A stretch of 36,368 nt of DNA from Pelolinea sp. (GTDB lineage: Bacteria > Chloroflexota > Anaerolineae > Anaerolineales > Anaerolineaceae): contig JAUYCC010000020.1 of assembly GCA_030692365.1 (NCBI GenBank), forward strand, positions 1-36,368, read 5' to 3'. A model generated the notes under the pieces. It was given only the letters and a program-made list of their open reading frames with translations. It was not told the origin of the DNA and did no database searches. Position numbers and translations under genes: made by a program. Shown in pieces: positions 6,421-14,505 of the stretch; the first letter of the stretch is position 1, and each line of letters starts with the position of its first letter.

Positions 6421-7548
6421 ATGAAGCTTACCGTTTCTCAAGCCCAACTCGCCCACGGACTGGGGCTAGTATCCAGAGCTGTGTCGCCGCGCAGCACACT
6501 GCCCGTGCTTGGCAATATCCTCATCGCCACCGACGAAGGCCGCCTGCGGCTTTCAGCGACTAATCTGGAGCTCGGCATCACCTGCTGGATTGGCGCGCAG
6601 ATCGAGGAAGAGGGCAGCGTCACCATCCCTGCCCGCATTTTCGGCGACCTGATCACCACGCTTCCGGGCGACAAGGTCAACCTGGCGTTAACCACACGCA
6701 CTCAGACGCTCAACATCCGCAGCGGTACCTCCAACTTCGATATCAAAGGCATCGAGGCCAGCGAATTTCCGCCCATGCCTGTCCCCGACCTCTCCACTGG
6801 TGTAGAACTGAATGTGGCCGATTTTAAGGAGATGATCCAACAGGTCAGTTTCGCCGCCTCGACGGATGAAGCGCGACCGGTGCTGCAGGGTGTGCAGCTC
6901 GAGATCAATGAAAACCAGATCTCGCTGGCCGCCACCGACGGCTTCCGCATTTCCGTGCGCAGCGCTGAGCTTTCCAGCGCGGTTGCGAACCCCGTTAAGG
7001 TCATCATCCCCGCCCACTCGCTGAGCGAACTGGCGCGTATCGCGGTCAACGGCAGCGAAACCGTCACCATGGTTGTCCCGCCCGACCGCGGCCAAGCGAT
7101 TTTCCACCTCAAGGATGCTGAATTGGTTACCCAATTAATTGAAGGTAATTTCCCGGATTATCGCGCCATCATCCCGCGCAGTTTCAAAACTCGCACGGTT
7201 ATTTCCACCGCGGAATTCCTAAAAGCCTGCCGACAGGCCGAGATCATCGCGCGCGAAGGTAATTACGTCATCCGCCTCAAGATGCAGCCGCAGGAAGGCG
7301 GTCCCGGCGCTTTGGAATTCACCACGCAGTCCGAAGAGACGGGTTCCGGCGAAGTGGTGGTGGACGCCAATATTGAAGGTCCCGAGCTGTTGATCGCTTT
7401 TAATGTACGCTTCCTGAGCGAAGTGCTGGAGGTGATCGGTTCACCCAACACAATTCTGGAGACTAACCAGAATAACACCCCCGGCCTTATCTCGCCTGTG
7501 GGAGATGAAACCTACAAGCATGTGATCATGCCGATGCATTTGGGATAA
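6421..7548 (+). CDS. dnaN: DNA polymerase III subunit beta (sliding clamp)
   Basis: The ring-shaped processivity clamp that tethers DNA polymerase III and repair enzymes to DNA. The 375-aa length is typical. Recognisable pieces are the N-terminal LTVSQAQLAHGLGLVSRAVSPRSTLPVLGNILI, LRLSATNLELGI, FDIKGIEASEFPPMP, the central TDGFRISVRSAEL, a GNFPDYRAIIP segment, and a C-terminus HVIMPMHLG close to the canonical PM(R)L ending. A GGGAGGG sequence precedes the ATG. It has its own upstream terminator and is followed by the PEP/pyruvate-binding gene; dnaA and recF are not adjacent, so it sits outside the classical dnaA-dnaN order. Confidence 0.97.
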   Translation: MKLTVSQAQLAHGLGLVSRAVSPRSTLPVLGNILIATDEGRLRLSATNLELGITCWIGAQIEEEGSVTIPARIFGDLITTLPGDKVNLALTTRTQTLNIRSGTSNFDIKGIEASEFPPMPVPDLSTGVELNVADFKEMIQQVSFAASTDEARPVLQGVQLEINENQISLAATDGFRISVRSAELSSAVANPVKVIIPAHSLSELARIAVNGSETVTMVVPPDRGQAIFHLKDAELVTQLIEGNFPDYRAIIPRSFKTRTVISTAEFLKACRQAEIIAREGNYVIRLKMQPQEGGPGALEFTTQSEETGSGEVVVDANIEGPELLIAFNVRFLSEVLEVIGSPNTILETNQNNTPGLISPVGDETYKHVIMPMHLG

Positions 7549-7563
7549 TTGTATATACAATTA
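7546..7563. promoter_or_regulatory. 18-bp perfect palindrome at the dnaN stop
   Basis: TAATTGTATATACAATTA is perfectly self-complementary and overlaps the dnaN stop codon. It could be an operator for the downstream gene or a dimeric-protein site. There is no loop or T-tract, so it is not a standard terminator. Confidence 0.4.
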
Positions 7564-7595
7564 ATAAGAATAAGTTAGGATAATTAATTTTTACC

Positions 7596-7647
7596 GGCGC
7601 GCTGAATCTTTTGCATCCAGGCTTCATTGAAGCGCATTCTACGCGCC
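7596..7647 (+). other. candidate structured leader upstream of the PPDK_N protein
   Basis: GGCGCG (7596-7601) can pair with CGCGCC (7642-7647). Between them GCTTC-ATT-GAAGC (7621-7633) forms an inner hairpin. The nested fold sits 30 nt before the downstream ATG. It may be a small RNA structure controlling that gene. I match it to no known riboswitch. Confidence 0.3.
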
Positions 7648-7677
7648 GCATATTTATTAATAAAAAGGCTATGACCG

Positions 7678-10008
7678 ATGCAGTCATTCTCAAATTCTGC
7701 TGACCGCCTGATGAGCATCTCGCTCGCGCTGGGGCAATACCCCATTCTGTGCGGTCGCATCCGTAGCCGTATGCGTGATGAGCTTTACAAACGCGGGGTG
7801 GCGGACAGGCAGGAATTTGAAGCCCAGGTGCGCAAACATGCCATCCAGTCACAGGAGCGAGAAGGGTTGCGTAACCCGGTGGGCGAAGAGCCCACAGAAA
7901 TATGGGAAGAACGCCACGCGCGTGTACGCGACCAACTCACCGATCTGACCTTCAGCCAGCACTTGTCCTTTGACCTGTTCCAGAACCTGGTCACAGAAAT
8001 CCTGAACGAACGCGGCGTGGATCGCACTGATCCCAACCTGACCTTCAATCCGGAACAGGCGCCGCAGGAACTTATTTTTGAGCATGCCTGGTCCATTCTG
8101 CGCTTGCCTCCAAAGGAGCGCGCCAAATATGAACATCACCTGGAAGAATCGCTGGTAGTGCTCATCCGCACCATGATCAGCGACCAGCTGCCCTACGTGA
8201 ATATCGCCAAGCGCTGGTTCACCATCCCCGACCTGGCGGAAATCCGCAAGCATAAGATCGGCGCCGGGCGCATTGGCGGTAAAGCCGCGGGCATGCTGCT
8301 GGCTTACCGCATCCTAAGTAATGAATTGCCCGAAGAGCTTCAGGCCAGCCTTAAGAAACCAGAGTATTACTTCATCGGTTCTAACGAGATGTACTCCTTC
8401 TTTGCCATGAACGATCTTGAGAGCTGGAACGACCAAAAGTACAAGAGCGAGGACGAGATGCGGGCGGATTACCCGCGAATTCTCCGAGAATTTCTGGCGG
8501 GCGAGTTCCCGAGCGACATCCGTGAAAAACTTGAAAATATTCTTCGCGACGTGGGTAAAAAACCGCTCATCGTGCGTTCCTCCAGCCTTCTGGAAGACAG
8601 TTTTGGTACATCATTTGCGGGAAAGTATGAAAGCATTTTTGTGCCCAACCAGGGCACTGAAAAAGAGAACCTGAAAACGCTGTTAAATGCCATCGCGCGC
8701 GTTTACGCGTCCACCATAAATCCTGACGCGCTGCTCTATCGCCGTACCAAGGGATTGCAGGACTATGACGAAAGAATGGCCATTCTGATTATGGTTGTGG
8801 AGGGCGAACAGTTCAAGAACTATTACCTGCCGGATGCAGCCGGTGTTGCTTTCAGCCGTAATCTGTACCGTTGGGCGCCTCAGATTCGCCGCGAGGACGG
8901 ATTCGTGCGCCTGGTATGGGGGTTGGGTACTCGCGCGGTGGATCGCGTGGGAAATGATTACCCGCGCCTGGTTGCACTCAGCCATCCGTTGCTGCGCCCT
9001 ACACCTGACCAGCGCACCATGGAACGCTGCTCGCAGCAATTTGTGGATGTCATTGACCTTGAAGAAAACGCTTTTATGACTCTTCCGGTGCACGACGTGC
9101 TGGACGCCGATTATCCCGCCCTGCGCTATATTGCTCAGATCAGCGATGAAGGTTATTTCTCCTCGCTGCGATCTCGTTTGATGGAAAAAGACCGTGAGAA
9201 ACTGGTCCTCACCTTTGAGGACCTGCTGCGCAGTTCTGATTTTGCAGGGCGCATGCGCCAGATCCTGACCACACTGGAGCGCTGTTACCAGTGCCCGGTG
9301 GATGTGGAATTTACCCTGAACATCCAGGATGGATCAGAAGGTAAACCGGGCTTGCGCTTCACGCTGTTGCAGTGCCGTCCGCAGAGCCGCCTGGCGGAAG
9401 GCAAAGAGGTGGATATCCCCGGCCATCTGCTCGAGAGAGATGTTCTGCTGCAGACGCGCTTTATGGTGCCGCAGGGTGTAATTGACGATATTGACACGGT
9501 GGTGTTTGTGCCGCCAGCCGCGTACTTTAGTTTGCAGATGGCTGAACGCTTTGAACTGTCGCGCGCCATTGGAAAACTGAACGGCGCGCTGAAAGGCAGC
9601 CAATTCATTTTCGTCGGTCCAGGCCGCTGGGGCAGCACCAACGCGGACCTCGGCATCCCGATCGGTTACAGTGACATTTTTAATGCTCGCGCTTTGGTAG
9701 AACTTTCTGGTAAATCGATCGGTCCTGCCCCGGAACCTTCGCTGGGAACCCATTTCTTCCAGGACCTTCTCGAAGCGCAGATTTATCCCCTGGCGATCAT
9801 GCTGGATGATCCACAGAGTGTGCTGCTGCCTTCCTTTTTCTACCACGCGCCTAACAGCCTGGAGGAATTTATTCCCGCCGATGAAACCACCAAAGAGCGC
9901 CTGAGGGTCATCCGCATCAATAATTACCGCAAAGACCACAGCCTGCGTCTGGTAATGGACGAGGAACACAGCATGGCAGTCGGTTATTTAACACCAAAAC
10001 CAACTTAG
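7678..10008 (+). CDS. PEP/pyruvate-binding (PPDK_N) domain protein without the phosphohistidine domain
   Basis: A 776-aa cytoplasmic protein. Residues 1-190 are a helical N-terminal region. From about 195 comes the ATP-grasp-type domain shared by PEP synthase and pyruvate phosphate dikinase: GRIGGKAAGM (G200-G201-K202), then VRSSSLLEDSFGTSFAGKYES (R300) and later RFTLLQCRPQSR. The C-terminal 200 residues hold FVGPGRWGSTNADLGIPIGYSDI and GTHFFQDLLEAQIYPL, seen in a PpsA-like group of unknown role. I find neither a phosphohistidine swivel motif (GGxxSH) nor the PEP/pyruvate barrel, so full PEP synthesis is unlikely; an ATP-dependent phosphotransfer role is only inferred. The ATG at 7678 is the first good start but has a weak ribosome site. 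Confidence 0.8.
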   Translation: MQSFSNSADRLMSISLALGQYPILCGRIRSRMRDELYKRGVADRQEFEAQVRKHAIQSQEREGLRNPVGEEPTEIWEERHARVRDQLTDLTFSQHLSFDLFQNLVTEILNERGVDRTDPNLTFNPEQAPQELIFEHAWSILRLPPKERAKYEHHLEESLVVLIRTMISDQLPYVNIAKRWFTIPDLAEIRKHKIGAGRIGGKAAGMLLAYRILSNELPEELQASLKKPEYYFIGSNEMYSFFAMNDLESWNDQKYKSEDEMRADYPRILREFLAGEFPSDIREKLENILRDVGKKPLIVRSSSLLEDSFGTSFAGKYESIFVPNQGTEKENLKTLLNAIARVYASTINPDALLYRRTKGLQDYDERMAILIMVVEGEQFKNYYLPDAAGVAFSRNLYRWAPQIRREDGFVRLVWGLGTRAVDRVGNDYPRLVALSHPLLRPTPDQRTMERCSQQFVDVIDLEENAFMTLPVHDVLDADYPALRYIAQISDEGYFSSLRSRLMEKDREKLVLTFEDLLRSSDFAGRMRQILTTLERCYQCPVDVEFTLNIQDGSEGKPGLRFTLLQCRPQSRLAEGKEVDIPGHLLERDVLLQTRFMVPQGVIDDIDTVVFVPPAAYFSLQMAERFELSRAIGKLNGALKGSQFIFVGPGRWGSTNADLGIPIGYSDIFNARALVELSGKSIGPAPEPSLGTHFFQDLLEAQIYPLAIMLDDPQSVLLPSFFYHAPNSLEEFIPADETTKERLRVIRINNYRKDHSLRLVMDEEHSMAVGYLTPKPT

Positions 10009-10014
10009 ACCAAT

Positions 10015-10040
10015 AAAAAACCGCTGAAAAGCGGTTTTTT
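10015..10040. terminator. bidirectional intrinsic terminator
   Basis: AAAAAACCGCT-GAAA-AGCGGTTTTTT forms an 11-bp stem with a GAAA tetraloop and has T-runs on both strands. It lies between the plus-strand PPDK_N gene and the minus-strand ABC permease and can serve both. Confidence 0.93.
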
Positions 10041-10045
10041 CTTCT

Positions 10046-10879
10046 CTAACTCTTGCCTGTCAGCAGCGCGCCACGGTTGAAAGTTTTGACGGCAAAGTAC
10101 CCAAGTACCAGCGCGATGAGCCAGAAAACCGCGCCCATGATCATTTCAACACCTACGCTCAGGTAGAGCACCCCGCTCATTTGGCTAGCGAAAAGCAACA
10201 CAACTAGCAGCACCACTGACGAGCTGGTCTGGTAAGCTCCCAGGAAGTTGTGCACGCGTGCCGAGATAATGACCGTCAACGCGATGCTCATAACCACCAG
10301 CGCAGGTGTTATCCAGAAGATCAAAGGCCACCAGGTAGGCAGCGGGAACCAGATGCGCTGGAAAAAGCGGTAAGGCGCGAGGTTCAGGATAAGGGTGTAC
10401 ACCGCAAATCCTATCCAGGTTACCAGGATGGAAGGCACTGCCGCGGCAGCCCCCTTGCCCAAAAGCAGGTCCGCGTCAGACGCGGGGGTATAGAGCAGCG
10501 ATTCAATTGTCTTGCGCTCCCTTTCCCCCGCGAAAGACTCCGCCGCGATGGTGGTTGCATACATCAGGGGCAAAATAAGGAACATGGGCGCCAGCATAAA
10601 CCCAAGCATAATGACGATCATGGATTCCATCGGTTTATTGAAATCAATATAACGCGCCAGGGTTTCGGGCATGCGCTCAACGAAGAATTGAATGTCCGCA
10701 TCCGAATTCATCACATCCTGAGGGGTTACATTGAGATTGGGGATGAGCAATGTAAACACCAGGGGCATGATGACCACAAAAATTATCGGAATGATTATCA
10801 TTGGCACCCAGGCATATTTGTTCTGGCGTACCTCAATCCAGTCTTTCTTTGCGATAGTAAGAACATTTTTCCATTTCAT
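10046..10879 (-). CDS. ABC-2 type transporter permease
   Basis: A 277-aa integral membrane subunit of an ABC exporter. The N-terminus (MKWKNVLTIAKKDWIEVRQNK) is the amphipathic lead-in typical of ABC-2/NatB-like permeases. It is followed by a membrane segment, an extracytoplasmic loop (about 45-85), and further hydrophobic segments around 90-120, 145-175, 190-210, 220-240 and 250-270. Between segments it has the FAGERERKTIESLLYTPASDADLLLGK block conserved in this family. It starts 2 nt after the ATPase stop, so the genes are translationally linked. The substrate cannot be read from the sequence. Confidence 0.88.
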   Translation of the reverse strand: MKWKNVLTIAKKDWIEVRQNKYAWVPMIIIPIIFVVIMPLVFTLLIPNLNVTPQDVMNSDADIQFFVERMPETLARYIDFNKPMESMIVIMLGFMLAPMFLILPLMYATTIAAESFAGERERKTIESLLYTPASDADLLLGKGAAAAVPSILVTWIGFAVYTLILNLAPYRFFQRIWFPLPTWWPLIFWITPALVVMSIALTVIISARVHNFLGAYQTSSSVVLLVVLLFASQMSGVLYLSVGVEMIMGAVFWLIALVLGYFAVKTFNRGALLTGKS

Positions 10880-10881
10880 GG

Positions 10882-11826
10882 CTACATCTCCTCGCCAGCG
10901 TGCTGCAGGCGCAGATAAATATCTTCCAATGTGGCACGGCGCGGCTCAACAGCCTTGATTGCCGCTCCGGCATTTACGAGCGCACTCACCATGGCCGGGA
11001 TGCGATCTTCGCTGTCCACGCTCAGGGTCACTTCCCCATCGGATAAGGCTTTAACCTCATTCGCGCCCGGCAATTGGGATAATAGCTTCACCAGAGTTTC
11101 ATCCGCTTTCCCGACCAGGTGGAAATACACCTGAAGCATAGGGAACACCTGTGAACGCAGCTCATCCAGTGTGCCGGCAGCCGCCACGCGGCCGTTCTTC
11201 ATAATTGCCACCCGGTCGCACAATTTTTCGGCTTCAAGCAGGCGGTGAGTGCACAGAATCACTGTGCGGTTGTCGTGCCCGCTGATCTCCAGGATCAGGT
11301 CCTGCACCTGTTTGGCTGCTTCCGGGTCCAGGTCAGAGGTGGGCTCATCCAGGAACAGCAGCTCGGGGTCATGCAGCAATGCGCGGGCCAGCGCCAGGCG
11401 CTGTTTCATGCCTTTGCTAAAAGTTTCCACGCGATCCTGGGACCGCTGCTGTAAATTGAAAACCTCAAGCAGCCGGTTGCTTCGTTCTTCAACTTCAGAC
11501 CTGGATAAATCTGATAATGAGCCAAAAAAGGTAAGATTCTGGCGGGCTGTCAGGCGCTCGTAAAGCGCGGGCGTCTCGGTCAGCACACCAGTGCGGGCGC
11601 GGATCTGCGCGCCGTCCTGGCGCGGATCAAACCCTAAAACGTTTATTGCGCCGCTTTCCGGGGTCAAAAGTCCGTTTAAGACACGGATAGAGGTGGTTTT
11701 TCCCGCACCGTTAGGACCCAGCAACGCCACAACCTCCCCGCGGTTGACGTTCAGGCTGAAATCTTTCAGCGCGTGAACGCTGTTATATTTAAATGACACA
11801 TGCTTACAACCGATCACTTCAGACAT
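10882..11826 (-). CDS. ABC transporter ATP-binding protein
   Basis: A 314-aa ATPase that powers the adjacent permease. Walker A is GPNGAGKTT (about 37-45). The signature is FSKGMKQRLALARAL, a variant of LSGGQ. Walker B is LLFLDEPTSDLD, followed by an H-loop ILCTHRLLEAEKLCDR. The C-terminal 90 residues (about 225-314) are the regulatory extension common in CcmA/NatA-like exporter ATPases. The ATG at 11826 is chosen over one 15 codons upstream because AAGGAG lies directly before it. The promoter region is shared with divergent pdxS and contains two parS sites. Confidence 0.92.
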   Translation of the reverse strand: MSEVIGCKHVSFKYNSVHALKDFSLNVNRGEVVALLGPNGAGKTTSIRVLNGLLTPESGAINVLGFDPRQDGAQIRARTGVLTETPALYERLTARQNLTFFGSLSDLSRSEVEERSNRLLEVFNLQQRSQDRVETFSKGMKQRLALARALLHDPELLFLDEPTSDLDPEAAKQVQDLILEISGHDNRTVILCTHRLLEAEKLCDRVAIMKNGRVAAAGTLDELRSQVFPMLQVYFHLVGKADETLVKLLSQLPGANEVKALSDGEVTLSVDSEDRIPAMVSALVNAGAAIKAVEPRRATLEDIYLRLQHAGEEM

Positions 11827-11902
11827 ATGAGAACTCCTTGGTGGGATTGAAAGATGAATTCCGTCAATCATAACCTACTGACATACGCACAGTAAAGCCA
11901 AA

Positions 11903-11918
11903 GGTTTCACGTGAAACA
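11903..11918. other. parS centromere site 1
   Basis: GGTTTCACGTGAAACA matches the bacterial parS consensus TGTTTCACGTGAAACA at 15 of 16 positions, with a perfect 14-bp palindromic core. ParB-family proteins bind this site and load SMC there; chromosomal parS sites cluster near the replication origin. It lies in the divergent intergenic region between the ABC ATPase and pdxS. Confidence 0.88.
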
Positions 11919-11938
11919 ATCTAACAAGGTCAATTCAA

Positions 11939-11954
11939 TGTTTCATGTGAAACA
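11939..11954. other. parS centromere site 2
   Basis: TGTTTCATGTGAAACA matches the parS consensus at 15 of 16 positions; the one change is C to T in the central CACGTG. Its centre is 36 bp from that of the first site, between three and four helical turns. The pairing makes chance occurrence very unlikely. Confidence 0.85.
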
Positions 11955-12049
11955 TTTTCATGCCTGATTCTATGACAACTTTAATAAACTTGTAAAATTC
12001 CTTGGTGGTAGAATTGAAACGCATTACGAGAAATTTCTGGAGGTGTTTA

Positions 12050-12937
12050 ATGGCAGGTGAAACAGGTTCTTTTACTGTTAAAAAAGGATTAGCTCAGATG
12101 CTTAAAGGCGGCGTGATTATGGATGTGGTCACCCCCGAGCACGCGCGTATCGCGGAAGACGCGGGCGCGGCGGCGGTCATGGCGCTGGAACGGGTGCCCG
12201 CGGATATCCGCTCGCAGGGCGGTGTGGCGCGCATGAGCGACCCCGAACTGATCCTCAAAATCATGGAAACGGTCTCCATTCCGGTAATGGCCAAGGCGCG
12301 CATCGGGCATTTTGTCGAAGCGCAGATCCTGGAATCATTGGGCGTGGATTATATTGATGAATCCGAAGTTCTGACCCCCGCGGATGAAGAGCACCATATC
12401 AACAAACACGCTTTCAAGGTGCCATTTATATGCGGCGCCCGTAACCTGGGCGAAGCGCTGCGACGTGTGGGCGAAGGCGCGGCCATGATCCGCACTAAGG
12501 GTGAGGCCGGCACAGGTGATGTCGTTGAGGCTGTGCGCCACGCTCGGTGTGTGCTGGGTCAGATCCGTCATCTGATGAATCTTCCTGAAGAGGAATTGAT
12601 GGCTTATGCCAAAGAACTCGGCGCCCCGTATGAACTGCTGTTGGAAACCAGGCAGCTCGGTAAACTACAGGTGGTCAATTTCGCTGCCGGTGGTGTGGCC
12701 ACCCCCGCGGATGCCGCTTTGATGATGCAGCTTGGAGTGGACGGCGTTTTCGTGGGTTCTGGCATTTTTAAATCCAGTGATCCCGCTAAACGCGCGGATG
12801 CGATAGTGAAAGCTGTCACGCACTACAACGACCCCAAGATCCTGGCTGAGATCAGCCGCAACCTGGGCGAGCCCATGCTCGGACGTTCGGTGAACAGTAT
12901 CCCCGAAGGGGAACTGATCGCCGGCAGAGGCTGGTAA
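12050..12937 (+). CDS. pdxS: pyridoxal 5'-phosphate synthase, synthase subunit
   Basis: PdxS builds pyridoxal 5'-phosphate from ribose 5-phosphate, glyceraldehyde 3-phosphate and ammonia channelled from PdxT. The 295-residue TIM-barrel protein is near full identity with the family blocks. Visible key residues are D25, catalytic K82 in [13 protein letters not shown] and K150 in [11 protein letters not shown], equivalent to B. subtilis K81 and K149. The ATG at 12050 is preceded by TGGAGG and gives the usual N-terminus. An in-frame GTG at 12002 would add 16 residues not typical of PdxS. pdxT starts 2 nt after the stop, so the complex is made from one transcript. Confidence 0.97.
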   Translation: MAGETGSFTVKKGLAQMLKGGVIMDVVTPEHARIAEDAGAAAVMALERVPADIRSQGGVARMSDPELILKIMETVSIPVMAKARIGHFVEAQILESLGVDYIDESEVLTPADEEHHINKHAFKVPFICGARNLGEALRRVGEGAAMIRTKGEAGTGDVVEAVRHARCVLGQIRHLMNLPEEELMAYAKELGAPYELLLETRQLGKLQVVNFAAGGVATPADAALMMQLGVDGVFVGSGIFKSSDPAKRADAIVKAVTHYNDPKILAEISRNLGEPMLGRSVNSIPEGELIAGRGW

Positions 12938-12939
12938 AT

Positions 12940-13518
12940 TTGAAAATAGGGGTGCTTGCCCTTCAGGGCGATTTCCTCGAGCATCAGCAGGCTCTCGACC
13001 GCCTGGTAGTTGAATCTTGCCAGGTGCGGAATGCAGCTGAACTGGCCGGCCTGAACGGGCTGATCATTCCCGGCGGCGAGTCCACAGTTATTGGCAAACT
13101 GGCGCAGGATTTCGCGCTGCTTGAACCCTTACGGACGTTCGCAAAACAACACGCGGTGTGGGGCACCTGCGCCGGCAGCATTTTTCTTTCAAAAGACGTG
13201 CGCCGCGAACAGCCCTTGCTGGGGATGATGGATATCACGGTAGAGCGTAACGCGTTTGGCCGCCAGGTGGACAGCTTTGAGATCGATTTGGATATCCCGG
13301 TTTTAAGAACACCAACGGGTGAAAACCCGCCCTTCCATGCCATTTTTATCCGCGCACCCCTGATTGAGTCGGTGGGGAGCGGTGTTGAAATTCTATCCGC
13401 CTTGCCCGACGGCCGCGTTGTGGCTGCCAGGCAGGGGCATTGGCTGGCAACCGCTTTCCACCCCGAATTGACCGATGATGACCGCCTGCACCGCTATTTT
13501 CTGGAGATGGTCCAATAA
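12940..13518 (+). CDS. pdxT: pyridoxal 5'-phosphate synthase, glutaminase subunit
   Basis: PdxT hydrolyses glutamine and feeds ammonia to PdxS. It is a 192-aa class I-type amidotransferase. The nucleophile is C77 in WGTCAGS, with the family GGEST motif at 45-49 and the His/Glu pair in AFHPELTDD near the C-terminus. The start is TTG at 12940, in keeping with the conserved first residues (MKIGVLALQGDFLEH). No good ribosome site is present, so translation probably depends on coupling to pdxS. The stop codon overlaps the presumed start of the next gene. Confidence 0.96.
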   Translation: MKIGVLALQGDFLEHQQALDRLVVESCQVRNAAELAGLNGLIIPGGESTVIGKLAQDFALLEPLRTFAKQHAVWGTCAGSIFLSKDVRREQPLLGMMDITVERNAFGRQVDSFEIDLDIPVLRTPTGENPPFHAIFIRAPLIESVGSGVEILSALPDGRVVAARQGHWLATAFHPELTDDDRLHRYFLEMVQ

Positions 13519-14462
13519 TTACCACCACTGTTACTCCCCTCCATTTACTGACACTGTACCGCCATCGCAACGAAGTTCTGTGGACTAACACAGAGCTTTT
13601 TCTCATGCGCGGCTTTCAACAAATCATCACCAGCGTGGGTATAGAGTCGATGGTAGGCAGCAGGGAGTGGTTCAGCCAGGCGTTGGCGCCCAATAATTTA
13701 CAGGTGTCCGCGTTTGGGCAGGTTGTGCTTGAAAACCAGGGCGCGCGGCTGAACTGGCTGCTTCCGCTGGGCTTTACCGAAAGCGACCCCCTGCCGGAGC
13801 TGCTGGACAACCTGGCCATGGAAGCCGGGCTGCGCGGCGCCAAATTTATCACCGCATCCGCGCGGGTGGATGACTGCCTGTTTGAGACCCTGCGGCGCGC
13901 CGGCTACTGCCTGTTCGGTTGGCAGTCCATCTGGGAACTTCCTCGTTTCATCCATAATTCCACCGAATCTACGCAAACTTCCTGGGTTAAACCTGATCCA
14001 GTGGACGCAATTGAACTTACCTTGCTTCAACGCAAACTCCTTTCACCTGCCACTCAATCGGTAACCGCTTTTGCTACCCAGGTTTTGCCTGATTTTGCCC
14101 TGAGAATTGACGGCGCTTTGAAAGGATATGCCAGGGTGAGTTGTTTCAATAATAAGGTTCTGATCTCTCCGGTTTTTATGAAAACATCAGACAATCTTGA
14201 ATATATTCTGGCTGCGTTGGCAGTTGAATATTTTTCCACTGCGGAGGTAATTTATCTTCTTCAAACAGCCGACTCGGGCTGGTTAACCGGTGATTTGGAA
14301 AAAATTGCATCGCGCCTGACACCCAGGGAAGAACTCCTGGTTAAGCATTTTGCGGCCATGCAGAAATTGCCTGCAGCGGAATTGAACCACAGCACCAACG
14401 GGCATCGCGCAGATACCGCAACTCCCATGATGCCGTCCGTCAAGCGTGAGGATAATATATAA
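13515..14462 (+). CDS. conserved hypothetical protein, possibly GNAT-like
   Basis: The ATG at 13605 would give 285 residues, but protein-like sequence continues upstream without a stop (TPLHLLTLYRHRNEVLWTNTEL). No ATG, GTG or TTG lies there. The best-placed codon is ATA 13515, 8 nt after GGAG (13503-13506) and overlapping the pdxT stop; ATT 13518 is the alternative. The protein has two alpha/beta halves: one with LNWLLPLGF and ALRRAGY-like GNAT strands, and one with ALKGYARVSCFNNKVLISPVF. A GNAT acyltransferase relationship is inferred from fold-like patterns only; the acetyl-CoA loop (R/QxxGxG/A) is not clear. It sits between pdxT and the R3H ATPase on the same strand. Confidence 0.65.
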   Translation: MITTTVTPLHLLTLYRHRNEVLWTNTELFLMRGFQQIITSVGIESMVGSREWFSQALAPNNLQVSAFGQVVLENQGARLNWLLPLGFTESDPLPELLDNLAMEAGLRGAKFITASARVDDCLFETLRRAGYCLFGWQSIWELPRFIHNSTESTQTSWVKPDPVDAIELTLLQRKLLSPATQSVTAFATQVLPDFALRIDGALKGYARVSCFNNKVLISPVFMKTSDNLEYILAALAVEYFSTAEVIYLLQTADSGWLTGDLEKIASRLTPREELLVKHFAAMQKLPAAELNHSTNGHRADTATPMMPSVKREDNI

Positions 14463-14473
14463 TAGAAATTTCA

Positions 14474-14486
14474 GGCCGGATCGGCC
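14474..14486 (+). other. small hairpin before the R3H ATPase
   Basis: GGCCG-GAT-CGGCC forms a 5-bp GC stem, followed 7 nt later by a run of seven T. It could be a weak attenuator between the GNAT-like gene and the R3H ATPase. The spacing of the T-run is poor for a true terminator. Confidence 0.3.
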
Positions 14487-14505
14487 GAAGAGGTTTTTTT
14501 AGAGA

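Noticed and set aside
10250-10918. 222-aa open frame on the plus strand opposite the ABC permease
   Set aside because: Its composition (His/Arg/Gln/Asp-rich, no hydrophobic core) is typical of antisense to a membrane protein gene; the permease frame is clearly real.
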